DNA from: Sapientia aquatica
Lineage (GTDB): Bacteria > Pseudomonadota > Gammaproteobacteria > Burkholderiales > Burkholderiaceae_D
Direction of reading: 5' to 3'
DNA: 64,000 bases
Assembly (NCBI RefSeq): GCF_004358105.1
Contig: NZ_SMYL01000004.1
Location: 124,001-188,000 of the forward strand
Made by a program: the position numbers and the translations under genes. Positions 27,259-36,713 of the stretch are shown piece after piece (position 1 is the stretch's first letter; every line of letters starts with the position of its first letter). The notes under the pieces were generated by a model. That model did no database searches, was not told where the DNA came from, and saw nothing but the letters and a program-made list of their open reading frames with translations.

Positions 27259-27597
27259 CTAATTTTCACGAGGCGGTGGACTAAATAATGGTTTCAGGTA
27301 CGTTACCTCTCCATTAATTTCGGACCATAAATCAATCCATTCCGGATTTCTTTCTTCAATCAATTTCAACTTCCAGGCTCTATTCCATTTCTTCAATGCT
27401 TTTTCACGCCTGATCGCTGATTCCATGGTGGAGTGCATTTCATACCAGACCAGCGCTTTCACTGAGTAGTCACTGGAAAATCCTCCAACACTACCTTCCC
27501 GACGCTGCCAAATACGTTGAATGAGATTTGACGTTACACCGACATACAGCGTTCCATTTCGTTTACTTGCGAGCAGATATACAGCTGGTTGTTTCAT
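27259..27597 (-). CDS. GIY-YIG family endonuclease (YhbQ/URI-type, single domain)
   Basis: About 112 residues from ATG 27595-27597; the frame is open upstream to 27657 but that part lies in the repeat. The GIY-YIG core is PAVYLLASKRNGTLYVGVTS (Tyr...Tyr-Val-Gly) followed by the catalytic Arg in LIQRIWQRREG and VKALVWYEMHSTMESAIRRE with the metal-binding Glu. C-terminus KKWNRAWKLKLIEERNPEW is typical of the COG2827 group. Cellular function of this group is unclear. The gene is enclosed by inverted repeats. Confidence 0.88.
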   Translation of the reverse strand: MKQPAVYLLASKRNGTLYVGVTSNLIQRIWQRREGSVGGFSSDYSVKALVWYEMHSTMESAIRREKALKKWNRAWKLKLIEERNPEWIDLWSEINGEVTYLKPLFSPPPREN

Positions 27598-27634
27598 TTC
27601 AAGAGGATCGCTAGGTAAGGATTTTTCTTGCAAA

Positions 27635-27687
27635 CGTTGAAGCCGCTGGCGCGCCACTGGATTCCCGCCTGCGCGGGAATGACGGGG
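27635..27687 (-). repeat. Right inverted repeat of the GIY-YIG cassette
   Basis: Reverse-complement partner of 27206-27258 with about 4 mismatches, including the palindromes ATTCCCGC/GCGGGAAT and GGCGCGCC. Ends 21 bases from the stop of the next minus-strand gene. Confidence 0.85.
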
Positions 27688-27708
27688 GGGTCGAGTATAG
27701 CCGAATGC

Positions 27709-28083
27709 TTAGCAAGCAACGCCATTCACAATCGTTTGATTTTTGATGTCTATTCCGAACGAACAGTTATATTCCGAAGTGCGTTTGGATTTAGTACATT
27801 GCATATTTCTGATCTTTTTCCAAAGCAAATCTTCCGAGTAGACATTAGATTTGGCCTTGATCTTCATATGATCAAAAAGATCTTTTGCCGCCTCACCATT
27901 CAGATAGAAATAGATGTGCGTATTTTTAGGTTCATAGACTGGGGGATCATAAAATGACTTCCCGCCAATGGAATACGACCCCTTCAAATCCTTATATTCG
28001 TCCCCTGAGGCAATTGTCACAACCAACAACAATAGAACGAAAATAACAGATCTACTCGCTAATTTGCGATCCCATGGCGCCAT
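27709..28083 (-). CDS. Exported protein of unknown function
   Basis: 124 residues. Hydrophobic N-terminal segment (SRSVIFVLLLLVVTIASG) is a probable signal peptide. The mature part has three Cys near the end (MQCTKSKRTSEYNCSFGIDI and a terminal Cys), so disulfides are likely. GGAG five bases before ATG 28081-28083 supports the start. I do not recognise a named family; the C-terminal Cys-x(n)-Cys-SFGIDI pattern recalls small periplasmic unknown proteins. Lower GC than the core genes around it. Confidence 0.6.
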   Translation of the reverse strand: MAPWDRKLASRSVIFVLLLLVVTIASGDEYKDLKGSYSIGGKSFYDPPVYEPKNTHIYFYLNGEAAKDLFDHMKIKAKSNVYSEDLLWKKIRNMQCTKSKRTSEYNCSFGIDIKNQTIVNGVAC

Positions 28084-28151
28084 TTGATCTCCAAAAATTC
28101 TATTTTTCTAATCGCGTTCAATTTGTCTGCTTCGTGCCGAATCCAGCGCCT

Positions 28152-28409
28152 TCAAACCCCACCACCGTGTTTGTTACTATCAGCATCCATATTCAATAAA
28201 GGTGCGGATGCGAAATCAACCGCGGCTGAATTATCCACAACAATAACTTTGGAATTGAATTCGTCTGCAATGTTTTGCTCGACCAACTTCACCGCAACAG
28301 CGCGGGAATCGCCTACTGGTTTTGGATGCCGAAAGAAGAACATATATTTCACTCCAAATTTATAAAATTGGATCCCATTTGGAATTGGAGACACAATCAT
28401 CAAGATCAT
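28152..28409 (-). CDS. Short open frame, possible small protein or remnant
   Basis: 85 codons with no good ribosome binding site before the ATG. The middle part (AVAVKLVEQNIADEFNSKVI) looks protein-like, but no family is recognised. It sits in a 551-base AT-rich accessory stretch (28084-28634) that holds nothing else except the ccsA terminator. It could be the decayed end of a longer gene. Confidence 0.22.
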   Translation of the reverse strand: MILMIVSPIPNGIQFYKFGVKYMFFFRHPKPVGDSRAVAVKLVEQNIADEFNSKVIVVDNSAAVDFASAPLLNMDADSNKHGGGV

Positions 28410-28583
28410 TCAACGAAACAAACTTTGTGCGTCAGCACTTTGCTGCCAGCATGCACAACACTCGCTCCAAACACAAATCCGGTGCGTAGTTTCAAAATAG
28501 TAAGTTAAATATTGAAACCAAGCAATTTCTAATAAACTGACTTCCGGAGCAAGCACTGAGCATTAACCAAGACCACCGAGCAA

Positions 28584-28611
28584 AAAAAATCGCCCGATAG
28601 GGCGATTTTTT
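28584..28611. terminator. Terminator downstream of ccsA
   Basis: Perfect 12-bp stem AAAAAATCGCCC (28584-28595) / GGGCGATTTTTT (28600-28611) with a GATA loop; works in both directions. Serves ccsA on the minus strand. Confidence 0.9.
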
Positions 28612-28634
28612 AATTCATCGTACAAAGAGCAAAC

Positions 28635-29780
28635 CTACAAAGTCCCATAAGAATGCAAGCCGGATAAAAACATATTCACGCCCAAGAAAGCAAATGTCGT
28701 CACGACCAAGCCTATTACCGCCCACCAAGCCGCAACTTGGCCGCGTAAGCCCTTCATCAAGCGCATGTGCAACCACGCGGCGTAGTTCAGCCAGACGATC
28801 AGCGCCCATGTTTCTTTCGGGTCCCACGACCAGTAGCCGCCCCATGCGTCGGCGGCCCACAGGGCGCCTAAAATCGTTGCGATGGTGAAAAAGGCGAAGC
28901 CGACTGTGATGGCTTTGTACATCACGTCATCCAACACTTCTAAGCTCGGCAAACGGTCTGCCAGCCAACCTTTGGCTTTCACCAAATACGCAACGCCAAC
29001 CATCGCTGCTAACGAGAATGTGCCGTAGCCGATAAAGTTGGCGGGCACATGAATCTTCATCCACCAGCTTTGCAGCGCTGGCACTAAAGGTTGAATTTCA
29101 GCGGCATCGCGTTTAACCGTGTACCACAACAAAAATCCAACGGCAGCCGAAATCACTAGCATGACAAACGGGCCCATTTGGCGGGTTTTGTATTGCTGTT
29201 CGTAATACAAATAAAACAGCGCGGTGATCATCGCAAACAGGATGAAGACTTCGTACAAATTCGATACTGGAATATGACCGACATCGCCGCCGATTAAATA
29301 CGATTCATACCAGCGCACCATCATGCCCACGAAGCCCATGACGACTGCCGACCAGCACAATCCGGTGCCGACCGAATAACCTAAGGCAGAGCGGCTCACC
29401 AATCCACCCCAGTAGAAAACAGTCGATAAAAAAATCAAAAAGCTCATCCACAAAATCGCAGATTGAGACGACAGTAAATATTTGAGGAAAAATTTAGTGT
29501 TAGCAGCGTCGAGCGCACCGCCGTATTGTGCAATCGCGCACCAGCTTAAGAAGGCGACCCCCAACAACAATACGCGCACTGGTTTCCAATGCCAGCCGAG
29601 TAGCGCAAAAGTCGGTGCGGCCAAGGCTAGAACGAGCTGCTCGTAATAATCCATGTGGTGGCTGAACTTCAATAAGGCCAAACCCGATGCGGTGATTAAC
29701 ACCGCGGCGTACAACCAATCGAGCGCACTTAGGCGCTTGAAAAATCCTTGGTAGGCTGGGTAATTTTGTGTCATGTCCAT
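28635..29780 (-). CDS. ccsA: Cytochrome c biogenesis protein CcsA/ResC (system II heme handling)
   Basis: 381 residues with about eight membrane helices. The tryptophan-rich WWD domain reads WGGYWSWDPKETWALIVW, flanked by conserved His (WWMKIHVPANFIGYG upstream and AAWLHMRLMKG downstream) that bind heme. With ResB it exports heme and attaches it to apocytochromes c. It follows resB by 60 bases. Confidence 0.95.
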   Translation of the reverse strand: MDMTQNYPAYQGFFKRLSALDWLYAAVLITASGLALLKFSHHMDYYEQLVLALAAPTFALLGWHWKPVRVLLLGVAFLSWCAIAQYGGALDAANTKFFLKYLLSSQSAILWMSFLIFLSTVFYWGGLVSRSALGYSVGTGLCWSAVVMGFVGMMVRWYESYLIGGDVGHIPVSNLYEVFILFAMITALFYLYYEQQYKTRQMGPFVMLVISAAVGFLLWYTVKRDAAEIQPLVPALQSWWMKIHVPANFIGYGTFSLAAMVGVAYLVKAKGWLADRLPSLEVLDDVMYKAITVGFAFFTIATILGALWAADAWGGYWSWDPKETWALIVWLNYAAWLHMRLMKGLRGQVAAWWAVIGLVVTTFAFLGVNMFLSGLHSYGTL

Positions 29781-29840
29781 GATGTACTCCCTATTTTTAC
29801 TACTTGATTCGTTGTTTGCTAACTCAAGTTAAAGAACCAC

Positions 29841-32051
29841 TCAGGGCTGTTGTGCAGCCTCAGTTAATTCATTTTTTAATTGCAAAAATTCTTTTTCAAA
29901 ATCCATGGTTTTACGCTGGGTGCTCATCGCTAATAAAGCATGCGCTGCGGCGCCACTGCCCTTTGAATCGGGTTGATCTTTAATCCACACCCAAACCCGG
30001 CGCTCGCGGATATAAAACATTGAGAATATTCCGAGCACCAATAATAAACAGCCGAGATACACAATGTTTTTACCGGGCGAACGCGTGACTTGCAGCACGC
30101 TGGCTTTGATTTCTTCGTAGGATTTTAATTGCAGATAAACCGGTGCGTTATAAAAGAACGCATCCGATAAAGCGTTGCTGGCTAACTGTAAAAAATGGGC
30201 GTGTTTTTCGGTGATCTCCAACGCTGGCAAGCCATCTTGCACGCGCGCGATTTGCCATAAATCCCATAGCGAACCGTTCAGAATTTTCATAAACACATCG
30301 GCAGCGCGTTCTTGGTCCGCGGCAGGGATTTTGGATAAAAATTCCGATACCGCGGCAAAGCCAGCGATTTTTGAATTACCGGCAAAAATGGTCAAACTCT
30401 TTTCTGCTGAAGCTTGTAATTGTGAGCGGAGTTTGTCGTTAGATTCTTCTTTCGAAAATGCATTTTTGGCGTATTCCGCTGCAGCTTTTACGCGCAATTC
30501 AGGATTGGCTAACGCGGCGCGCAGGCGCATCCATTCTTGCACCGAATCGTTGTCGTCCGCTGGGATGCGCAAGTAGCGGAAGGGCTCGGACGGCGAATCA
30601 CGCATTCCGGCTAAGAACACCCAATCTTCATCAATTTTGACGGATTGCATGTAGTTGTTGAATTCGCGCGCCTGACCAGTTTTGTCGCGCAGTTTGTATT
30701 GCACCGAGGCGCCGACGTTTTTTAAATCTTTGGTGTTGATGCCTTTAGCAGCGGAGCCGGAATGTTGATCTAGGCTGGTGACTATCTTTTCGTTAAAGCT
30801 TTTTTTGCTGTCCACAGCGCGCAGGTCTTGGCCGTTGGCGCTCATGTTTTCCACGTTAAATGGGCGAAACCCTGACCATTCGATGGTGTATTGCGCGGTT
30901 TTGGCAGCGTCGGTGTTGGTTGATTCTGGTTCGTGCAGCGGCGTGGAATTGCCCACTTCACCGTTGACATCAAAGACTTTAAATTGATTACCGGACATCG
31001 GATAGGCGGCGAGTTTTAATTTGCTGCCGCCGTCTTCAAAACTCGATTGATAAACCGCCAGCCCCTTATAAACCAAGGGCTCGTTAACCTTGATCGTGGC
31101 GGAAAAAGTCTTGCCGGTTTCGTTATCACGCACATCGACTTCGCTGGCGAATAACTTCGGCATACCGGTGGAATAAAAATCGATGATGAATTTTTTGAGG
31201 TGAATTGAGAACGGCAAATCTTGGATAAATACACCGCTTGCTTGAGGAATAACCGCCGCTGTGCTGGTTTGTCCTTCGGGGATCATAGTGTTGCCGCGGA
31301 AGCTAGGATTGTTCAAACTCAGCCGATGCTTGTTATCGATTTGACTGATTAAACCATTGCCTTCAAACGGCACTTTACCCATAAACCATTGCTGTGCCCG
31401 AATCGACAAATCGGAATCGAGCAAACCGCCCACCAAAATAATGACAATGGCGCCATGCGCGAAAATGTAGCCGAGTTTGTTGGCTGCGCCGCGTTTTGCC
31501 GTAATCAAAGTTGCGTCGGTTTTGTCCACCGCTTTAATTTGGTAGCCGCGCTGGCGCAGTTGATAGGACAGTCGCTCGGTTAGAGTGGCGCGGGAATGAA
31601 CGCTATTCCACTCGGCTTTATTAGCAAAATTATTGAGGGATTGTTCACGCACATTTTCACGCCAACTACGCATGTCTTTAAGCATTTTTGGCGTGTTGCG
31701 AATCAGGCATAAGGTGGTCGACGTGACCAAGAACGCCATGATGAGTAAGAACCACCAACTGGTGTAGACCGCATACAAACTGAGCTTATTGAAGACTTCA
31801 AACCAAAACGGCCCGAATTGATTTACATAATTCGGCATCGGCTCGTTCTGCTTTAACACGGTGCCGATAATCGAGGCGATGGCAATCAAGCTTAGCAAGC
31901 TGATGGCAAACCGCATCGACGAGAGTAGCTCAAAGAAATCCGCAACGGGAGTGCTGTTCTGACGCGCAGTGTTGTTGGAGTCGGGTGCAGTTTGCGAATG
32001 CTGATTTGGCGCAGTAACGGGAGACGCGGGTGTTGGTGATTCAGTTGTCAT
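29841..32051 (-). CDS. resB: Cytochrome c biogenesis protein ResB
   Basis: 736 residues. After a Pro/Thr/Ser-rich cytoplasmic tail, membrane helices are seen near 45-65, 95-120 and 190-210, a large periplasmic domain follows, and a last helix near 665-685 (NIVYLGCLLLVLGIFSMFYI) ends with RERRVWVWIKD. Family motifs: FFELLSSMRFAISLLSLIAI, and LVYKGLAVYQSSFEDGGS. Works with CcsA in system II maturation. Confidence 0.95.
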   Translation of the reverse strand: MTTESPTPASPVTAPNQHSQTAPDSNNTARQNSTPVADFFELLSSMRFAISLLSLIAIASIIGTVLKQNEPMPNYVNQFGPFWFEVFNKLSLYAVYTSWWFLLIMAFLVTSTTLCLIRNTPKMLKDMRSWRENVREQSLNNFANKAEWNSVHSRATLTERLSYQLRQRGYQIKAVDKTDATLITAKRGAANKLGYIFAHGAIVIILVGGLLDSDLSIRAQQWFMGKVPFEGNGLISQIDNKHRLSLNNPSFRGNTMIPEGQTSTAAVIPQASGVFIQDLPFSIHLKKFIIDFYSTGMPKLFASEVDVRDNETGKTFSATIKVNEPLVYKGLAVYQSSFEDGGSKLKLAAYPMSGNQFKVFDVNGEVGNSTPLHEPESTNTDAAKTAQYTIEWSGFRPFNVENMSANGQDLRAVDSKKSFNEKIVTSLDQHSGSAAKGINTKDLKNVGASVQYKLRDKTGQAREFNNYMQSVKIDEDWVFLAGMRDSPSEPFRYLRIPADDNDSVQEWMRLRAALANPELRVKAAAEYAKNAFSKEESNDKLRSQLQASAEKSLTIFAGNSKIAGFAAVSEFLSKIPAADQERAADVFMKILNGSLWDLWQIARVQDGLPALEITEKHAHFLQLASNALSDAFFYNAPVYLQLKSYEEIKASVLQVTRSPGKNIVYLGCLLLVLGIFSMFYIRERRVWVWIKDQPDSKGSGAAAHALLAMSTQRKTMDFEKEFLQLKNELTEAAQQP

Positions 32052-32066
32052 AGTGTGTTCAAAATA

Positions 32067-32095
32067 AAAAAGGGCAGCTCGTCGCCACCCTTTTT
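32067..32095 (-). terminator. Hairpin after cytochrome c4 gene
   Basis: AAAAAGGG (32067-32074) / CCCTTTTT (32088-32095) with a 13-base loop, in the gap between the cytochrome c4 stop and the resB start on the minus strand. Confidence 0.7.
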
Positions 32096-32131
32096 AGTGT
32101 CCTGCTTATGGCTGAAAATCGTTCAGTGTGA

Positions 32132-32788
32132 TTATTTCAAACCCGCGACGTAGTCAGCAACGGCTTTGATTTCATCGTCTGTCATGCGATGCGCGATTTC
32201 GGTCATTTGCGCGCTATTGCTACGCGCGCCGGAGCGGAAGCTGGTTAATTGAGCGATGGTGTAATCTTGGTGTTGGCCAGCTAAACGTGGATATTGTGCT
32301 GGGATACCGGCACCGTTCGGGCTATGGCAACCTGCGCAAGCTGGGACATTGATGCCACCGATACCGGCGCGGTAGATTTTTTTACCGGCTTCGACTGAAT
32401 CTTTGTTTTTTGCTGCATCGGATTTTGGTGCTTGTGCGCTTAAGTATGCAGCAACGTTTTTAACATCTTCAGGGCTTAACGCTTTGGCCATTGTTGTCAT
32501 CACGGCGTTGTTGCGGGTTGGCTCGGTGAAGTTGTGCAATTGCTTTTCAAGGTAAGCGGCGTGTTGGCCGGCTAAACGTGGGTTTTGTGTGATGGTCGAA
32601 TTACCTGCTGCACCGTGGCAAGAAACGCAAGCAACGATGTTACGGGTTGCGTCGCCATTGGTGTACAACGCTTCACCTTTGACTGGATCAGCCTTAGCTG
32701 CAGCTGTCTTTTCTTCCGCAGCGTAAGCCACCGCTGATAACGCTAACGTTGCGACGAAGAGTGACTTCAGAAAAGATTTTGGATTCAT
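32132..32788 (-). CDS. Di-heme cytochrome c4
   Basis: 218 residues: signal peptide (FVATLALSAVAYA), then two cytochrome c domains, each with a CxxCH heme site (CVSCHGAAGN and CAGCHSPNGAG) and a distal Met region (MTTMAKALSPEDVKNVAAYL; MTEIAHRMTDDEIKAVADYV). A periplasmic electron carrier to cytochrome oxidases. Sits upstream of resB-ccsA, whose products would mature it. Confidence 0.95.
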   Translation of the reverse strand: MNPKSFLKSLFVATLALSAVAYAAEEKTAAAKADPVKGEALYTNGDATRNIVACVSCHGAAGNSTITQNPRLAGQHAAYLEKQLHNFTEPTRNNAVMTTMAKALSPEDVKNVAAYLSAQAPKSDAAKNKDSVEAGKKIYRAGIGGINVPACAGCHSPNGAGIPAQYPRLAGQHQDYTIAQLTSFRSGARSNSAQMTEIAHRMTDDEIKAVADYVAGLK

Positions 32789-33003
32789 TACGCACCTTGA
32801 TGACGAAATTTAACAGCGAAATTAGTAATTATGGTTATTCTTAACGAAGTGTTATCGTTATTCGACGTAATTGATCTTGATGTGAGCCAAATCAACGGTA
32901 ACGCACTAAGTATAGCCACTACGATTCAACATTCAATAGCCCATTATTGTACAATAGCTTTCCTAGGTATTTAGTCCTTTTGTTGCATTTTTCGGTTCAA
33001 TTT

Positions 33004-33711
33004 ATGTCCATTCTCTGGCAAGCACGCTTTTTCACCACCGTTAACCATCTTCGCAACTTGCCGGATTTACAAGTTCCCGAACTGGCTTTTGCTGGCCGTT
33101 CCAACGCGGGCAAATCAACCGCAATTAACACGTTATGCAATCAAAAGAAGTTAGCATTCGCCTCCAAAACGCCGGGCCGCACGCAACACATTAACTATTT
33201 TTCCATCGGCGGCGCGCACGTCGCGCAGCATCGCAAAGACCCAACCAAAGTCGATGAAATTCGCGCGCTGTTGGTCGATTTACCGGGATATGGCTACGCC
33301 GAAGTACCGGGCGCAGCTAAAAATCATTGGAATGAATTACTCGGCGCGTATGTAAAAAATCGCGATCAACTCAGCGCGCTGATCTTGATTATGGACGCGC
33401 GTCGTCCGTTCACCGATCTGGATAAGCAGATGTTGGAATGGTTTGCGCCGACTGGTCGTCCGGTACATTGTATTTTGGCGAAGGCCGACAAACTCAATCG
33501 CAACGACTCAACCAACGCGCTGCGATTAACCCAATCCGTTTTGGCGAGCTATGTGGACGAAAACGGCGTGCCATTTCCGTACACGGCGCAGCTTTTCTCC
33601 GCTTTAAAACGGGTTGGACTAGAAGAAGCTGACGCGAAGATTCAAGAGTTATTAGGCTTAGATCAACCGTTTGAGCCGCTTGCCGCTGAAGAAATTGATC
33701 CTGCAGAATAG
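33004..33711 (+). CDS. engB: Ribosome biogenesis GTPase EngB (YihA/YsxC)
   Basis: About 235 residues from ATG 33004 ([13 protein letters not shown]), the family start; the frame is open to 32947. Walker [13 protein letters not shown], switch region [15 protein letters not shown]3 [13 protein letters not shown], and G4 AKADKLNRN. It assists late assembly of the 50S subunit. Slightly long because of an insertion after G2 ([20 protein letters not shown]) that many betaproteobacterial homologues share. Confidence 0.95.
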   Translation: MSILWQARFFTTVNHLRNLPDLQVPELAFAGRSNAGKSTAINTLCNQKKLAFASKTPGRTQHINYFSIGGAHVAQHRKDPTKVDEIRALLVDLPGYGYAEVPGAAKNHWNELLGAYVKNRDQLSALILIMDARRPFTDLDKQMLEWFAPTGRPVHCILAKADKLNRNDSTNALRLTQSVLASYVDENGVPFPYTAQLFSALKRVGLEEADAKIQELLGLDQPFEPLAAEEIDPAE

Positions 33712-33754
33712 TTAGTAACGCGCACCAACCTAGCAAAAATTACGAGCAAAAAAA

Positions 33755-33780
33755 AGCCCAGTGCGATGAAGCACTGGGTT
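33755..33780 (+). terminator. Hairpin after engB
   Basis: CCCAGTGC (33757-33764) / GCACTGGG (33771-33778) plus flanking A-T and G-T pairs. Preceded by an A-run but followed only by TTGT, so termination of engB is likely but not strong. Confidence 0.6.
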
Positions 33781-33784
33781 GTAA

Positions 33785-33850
33785 CACCTTAGAGGTGCCC
33801 GCTCAGGGAAGTGAAGCAGGGGGTAATGAACTACCCGCCTGATATGAGCG
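33785..33850 (+). ncRNA. Structured leader upstream of hemB
   Basis: A small hairpin CACCT-TAG-AGGTG (33785-33797) is followed by a nested stem-loop: CGCTCA (33800-33805) with TGAGCG (33845-33850), CAGG (33817-33820) with CCTG (33838-33841), and GGGTA (33821-33825) with TACCC (33832-33836). It ends 39 bases before the hemB ATG. I recognise no known riboswitch class; it could be a leader, a small RNA or the 3' end of the engB transcript. Confidence 0.4.
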
Positions 33851-33865
33851 TGGTGATTTAAATAA

Positions 33866-34906
<1,041 letters not shown>

Positions 34907-34956
34907 GGCCTGTTTAACAAATAATAAGCGCGCACTGCTGTTGTTTCACAAATAGA

Positions 34957-35022
34957 GTGTCCGCATAGTTTTTTCTAAAAGCATGACGGACACCGTTTCA
35001 CGTCCTTAGGAAAAAACTATGC
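34957..35022 (+). promoter_or_regulatory. Inverted repeat covering the start of the sterol desaturase gene
   Basis: GCATAGTTTTTTC (34963-34975) is a perfect inverted match to GAAAAAACTATGC (35010-35022), which contains the ATG (35019-35021) and abuts the AGGA ribosome binding site. A second pair, GTGTCCG (34957-34963) with CGGACAC (34987-34993), shares base 34963, so the two stems compete in part. This would allow start-site sequestration in the mRNA. Confidence 0.45.
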
Positions 35023-36275
35023 AAGAACAAGTCATCACTTTTGCCACGCCAGTTTTTATCGTTTTGATTTTGCTCGAAATGATCATCAGCGCGCGCCGCG
35101 GCCAGTCTACCTACTTCTTTAGCGACACCATCAACAGCATGGGCTTGGGCGTTATTAGCCAAGTGACTTCGGCGTTTTTTAAACTGCTGTTGATTGGTAT
35201 CTACGCTTGGGTTTCGGCGCATTTCTCGCTATTTAAATTACCTAACGCTTGGTGGGTCTGGGTCGGCGGCTTACTCCTTTACGATTTTCTGTACTACTGG
35301 CTGCATCGTTGCGGGCATGAAATGGCCATTCTGTGGGCGGCGCATGTTGTGCACCACCAAAGCGAGCGCTATAACCTGACAACCGCTCTGCGCCAAACTA
35401 GTTCTGGCCCCTTGTTAGCGTGGATTTTTTATTTGCCGATGGCCATTATTGGCGTGCCGGTTGAAATATTTGTCGTGATTGGTTTAATCGATTTGCTGTA
35501 TCAGTTTTGGGTGCATACCGAGTTGATCGGCAAGCTTGGTTGGTACGATCGGGTGTTTGTCTCGCCGTCCAATCATCGTGTTCATCACGCTACCAATGAT
35601 ATTTATTTGGATAAAAATTACGGCGGGATTTTAATTCTGTGGGATCGCTTATTCGGCACCTTTATCGAAGAAATGGACGAACACAAAGTCGTTTATGGCA
35701 CACGCAAACCGCTGCGTAGTTGGAACCCGATCACCGCCAATATCGAGGTCTATCAAGCGGTGATTAAAGACGCTGTATTGGCGTCCAGTTGGATCGATAA
35801 ATTACGTTTTTGGATCAAGCATCCCGGCTGGCAGCCTGCCGATGTAGCGCAGAAAAATCCGCATGCGCCGTTTGAATTGCACCATCCTAATTTTGAGCCG
35901 CAATTGTCGCCGCGCTTAAAATGGTATTGCGCCGCGCAATTCTTATTTATCTTCTTAATCACGACCCATTTTTTAGCGGCCCATGCATCTATTTCAACCA
36001 TTAGCTCCGTCCTTTATGCAGCTTGGTTGATCGGCGGCCTGGTCGTTGTGGGCGGCTTGACTGAACTAAAGCCGCACTATCTAGGAATCGAAGCGGCGCG
36101 ATTATTATTCACCGCAGGTTTTGTGATGTTTTCGGGTCAGTGGTTTGGTGAATATCCCTTATCGGAACCGTTAAAAATCGGCATCGTCGCCGTGGCGATG
36201 TTGTCACTCGTTTGCCTGTTTGCGCTGCGCGATCAAATCAAAACCAGCGACAGTAATCAACTCAGCACAAATTAA
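35019..36275 (+). CDS. Sterol desaturase/fatty acid hydroxylase superfamily membrane protein
   Basis: 418 residues with several membrane helices. The di-iron His motifs are WLHRCGHEM (HxxxH), HVVHHQSERYN (HxxHH), and SNHRVHHATND (HxxHH), the ERG3/fatty-acid hydroxylase signature. A C-terminal extension (about 290-410) carries three or four more helices. It probably hydroxylates or desaturates a membrane lipid; the substrate is unknown. Single gene with its own terminator and an unusual leader. Confidence 0.88.
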   Translation: MQEQVITFATPVFIVLILLEMIISARRGQSTYFFSDTINSMGLGVISQVTSAFFKLLLIGIYAWVSAHFSLFKLPNAWWVWVGGLLLYDFLYYWLHRCGHEMAILWAAHVVHHQSERYNLTTALRQTSSGPLLAWIFYLPMAIIGVPVEIFVVIGLIDLLYQFWVHTELIGKLGWYDRVFVSPSNHRVHHATNDIYLDKNYGGILILWDRLFGTFIEEMDEHKVVYGTRKPLRSWNPITANIEVYQAVIKDAVLASSWIDKLRFWIKHPGWQPADVAQKNPHAPFELHHPNFEPQLSPRLKWYCAAQFLFIFLITTHFLAAHASISTISSVLYAAWLIGGLVVVGGLTELKPHYLGIEAARLLFTAGFVMFSGQWFGEYPLSEPLKIGIVAVAMLSLVCLFALRDQIKTSDSNQLSTN

Positions 36276-36294
36276 CTCCAACTCAATTCACCTA

Positions 36295-36323
36295 GGCGGC
36301 AATCATACATTGCCGCCCTTTTT
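36295..36323 (+). terminator. Terminator after the sterol desaturase gene
   Basis: GGCGGCAAT (36295-36303) / ATTGCCGCC (36309-36317), 5-base loop, then CTTTTT. Only 12 bases before the next ATG. Confidence 0.9.
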
Positions 36324-36334
36324 ACATCGCATTC

Positions 36335-36664
36335 ATGATCACGATTTACCACAATCCACGCTGCTCCAAATCGCGCGCTGCACTCGAGATCGCTCAACAA
36401 TACGCCGAGCAGCATCAATTGGCGTTGCAGGTTGTCGAGTACTTAAAAACACCGCTGAATTCAGCCCAATTGCAGACATTACAAACACAATTGGGAGCGC
36501 AAGCTAGTGAGTTGGTCAGAGAACATAGCGATCTGACCGAAGAACAGCAGCGTCAGATTTTGCTTGAGCAACCGGAATTGATGCAGCGTCCGATTATTCG
36601 CTTTAACGATAAGGCTGTGATTGCTAGGCCAACCGAATTGATCCATCGCTTATTGACTGAATGA
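36335..36664 (+). CDS. ArsC/Spx-family reductase-like protein (arsenate reductase, glutaredoxin type)
   Basis: 109 residues beginning ITIYHNPRCSKSRAALE, with the catalytic Cys of the ArsC N-terminal CxxS-type loop, and ending QRPIIRFNDKAVIARPTE, where the RPI and ARP arginines match ArsC. This is the YfgD-like group; true arsenate reduction is not assured and there are no ars genes around. It converges with the HDOD gene. Confidence 0.85.
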   Translation: MITIYHNPRCSKSRAALEIAQQYAEQHQLALQVVEYLKTPLNSAQLQTLQTQLGAQASELVREHSDLTEEQQRQILLEQPELMQRPIIRFNDKAVIARPTELIHRLLTE

Positions 36665-36713
36665 GTCAGCAACCCAGTCAGCCAATAAGTCAGCTAATAA
36701 ATCAACTACTAAG

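Larger units (their letters stand above)
27206..27687. mobile_element. Candidate repeat-bounded GIY-YIG cassette
   Basis: A 482-base unit made of one GIY-YIG nuclease gene enclosed by 53-base inverted repeats (27206-27258 and 27635-27687) that differ at only about 4 positions. The left repeat ends at the base before the nuclease stop codon. This geometry suggests a mobilised unit. No target duplication is obvious, and the nuclease as mobiliser is inference. Confidence 0.45.
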
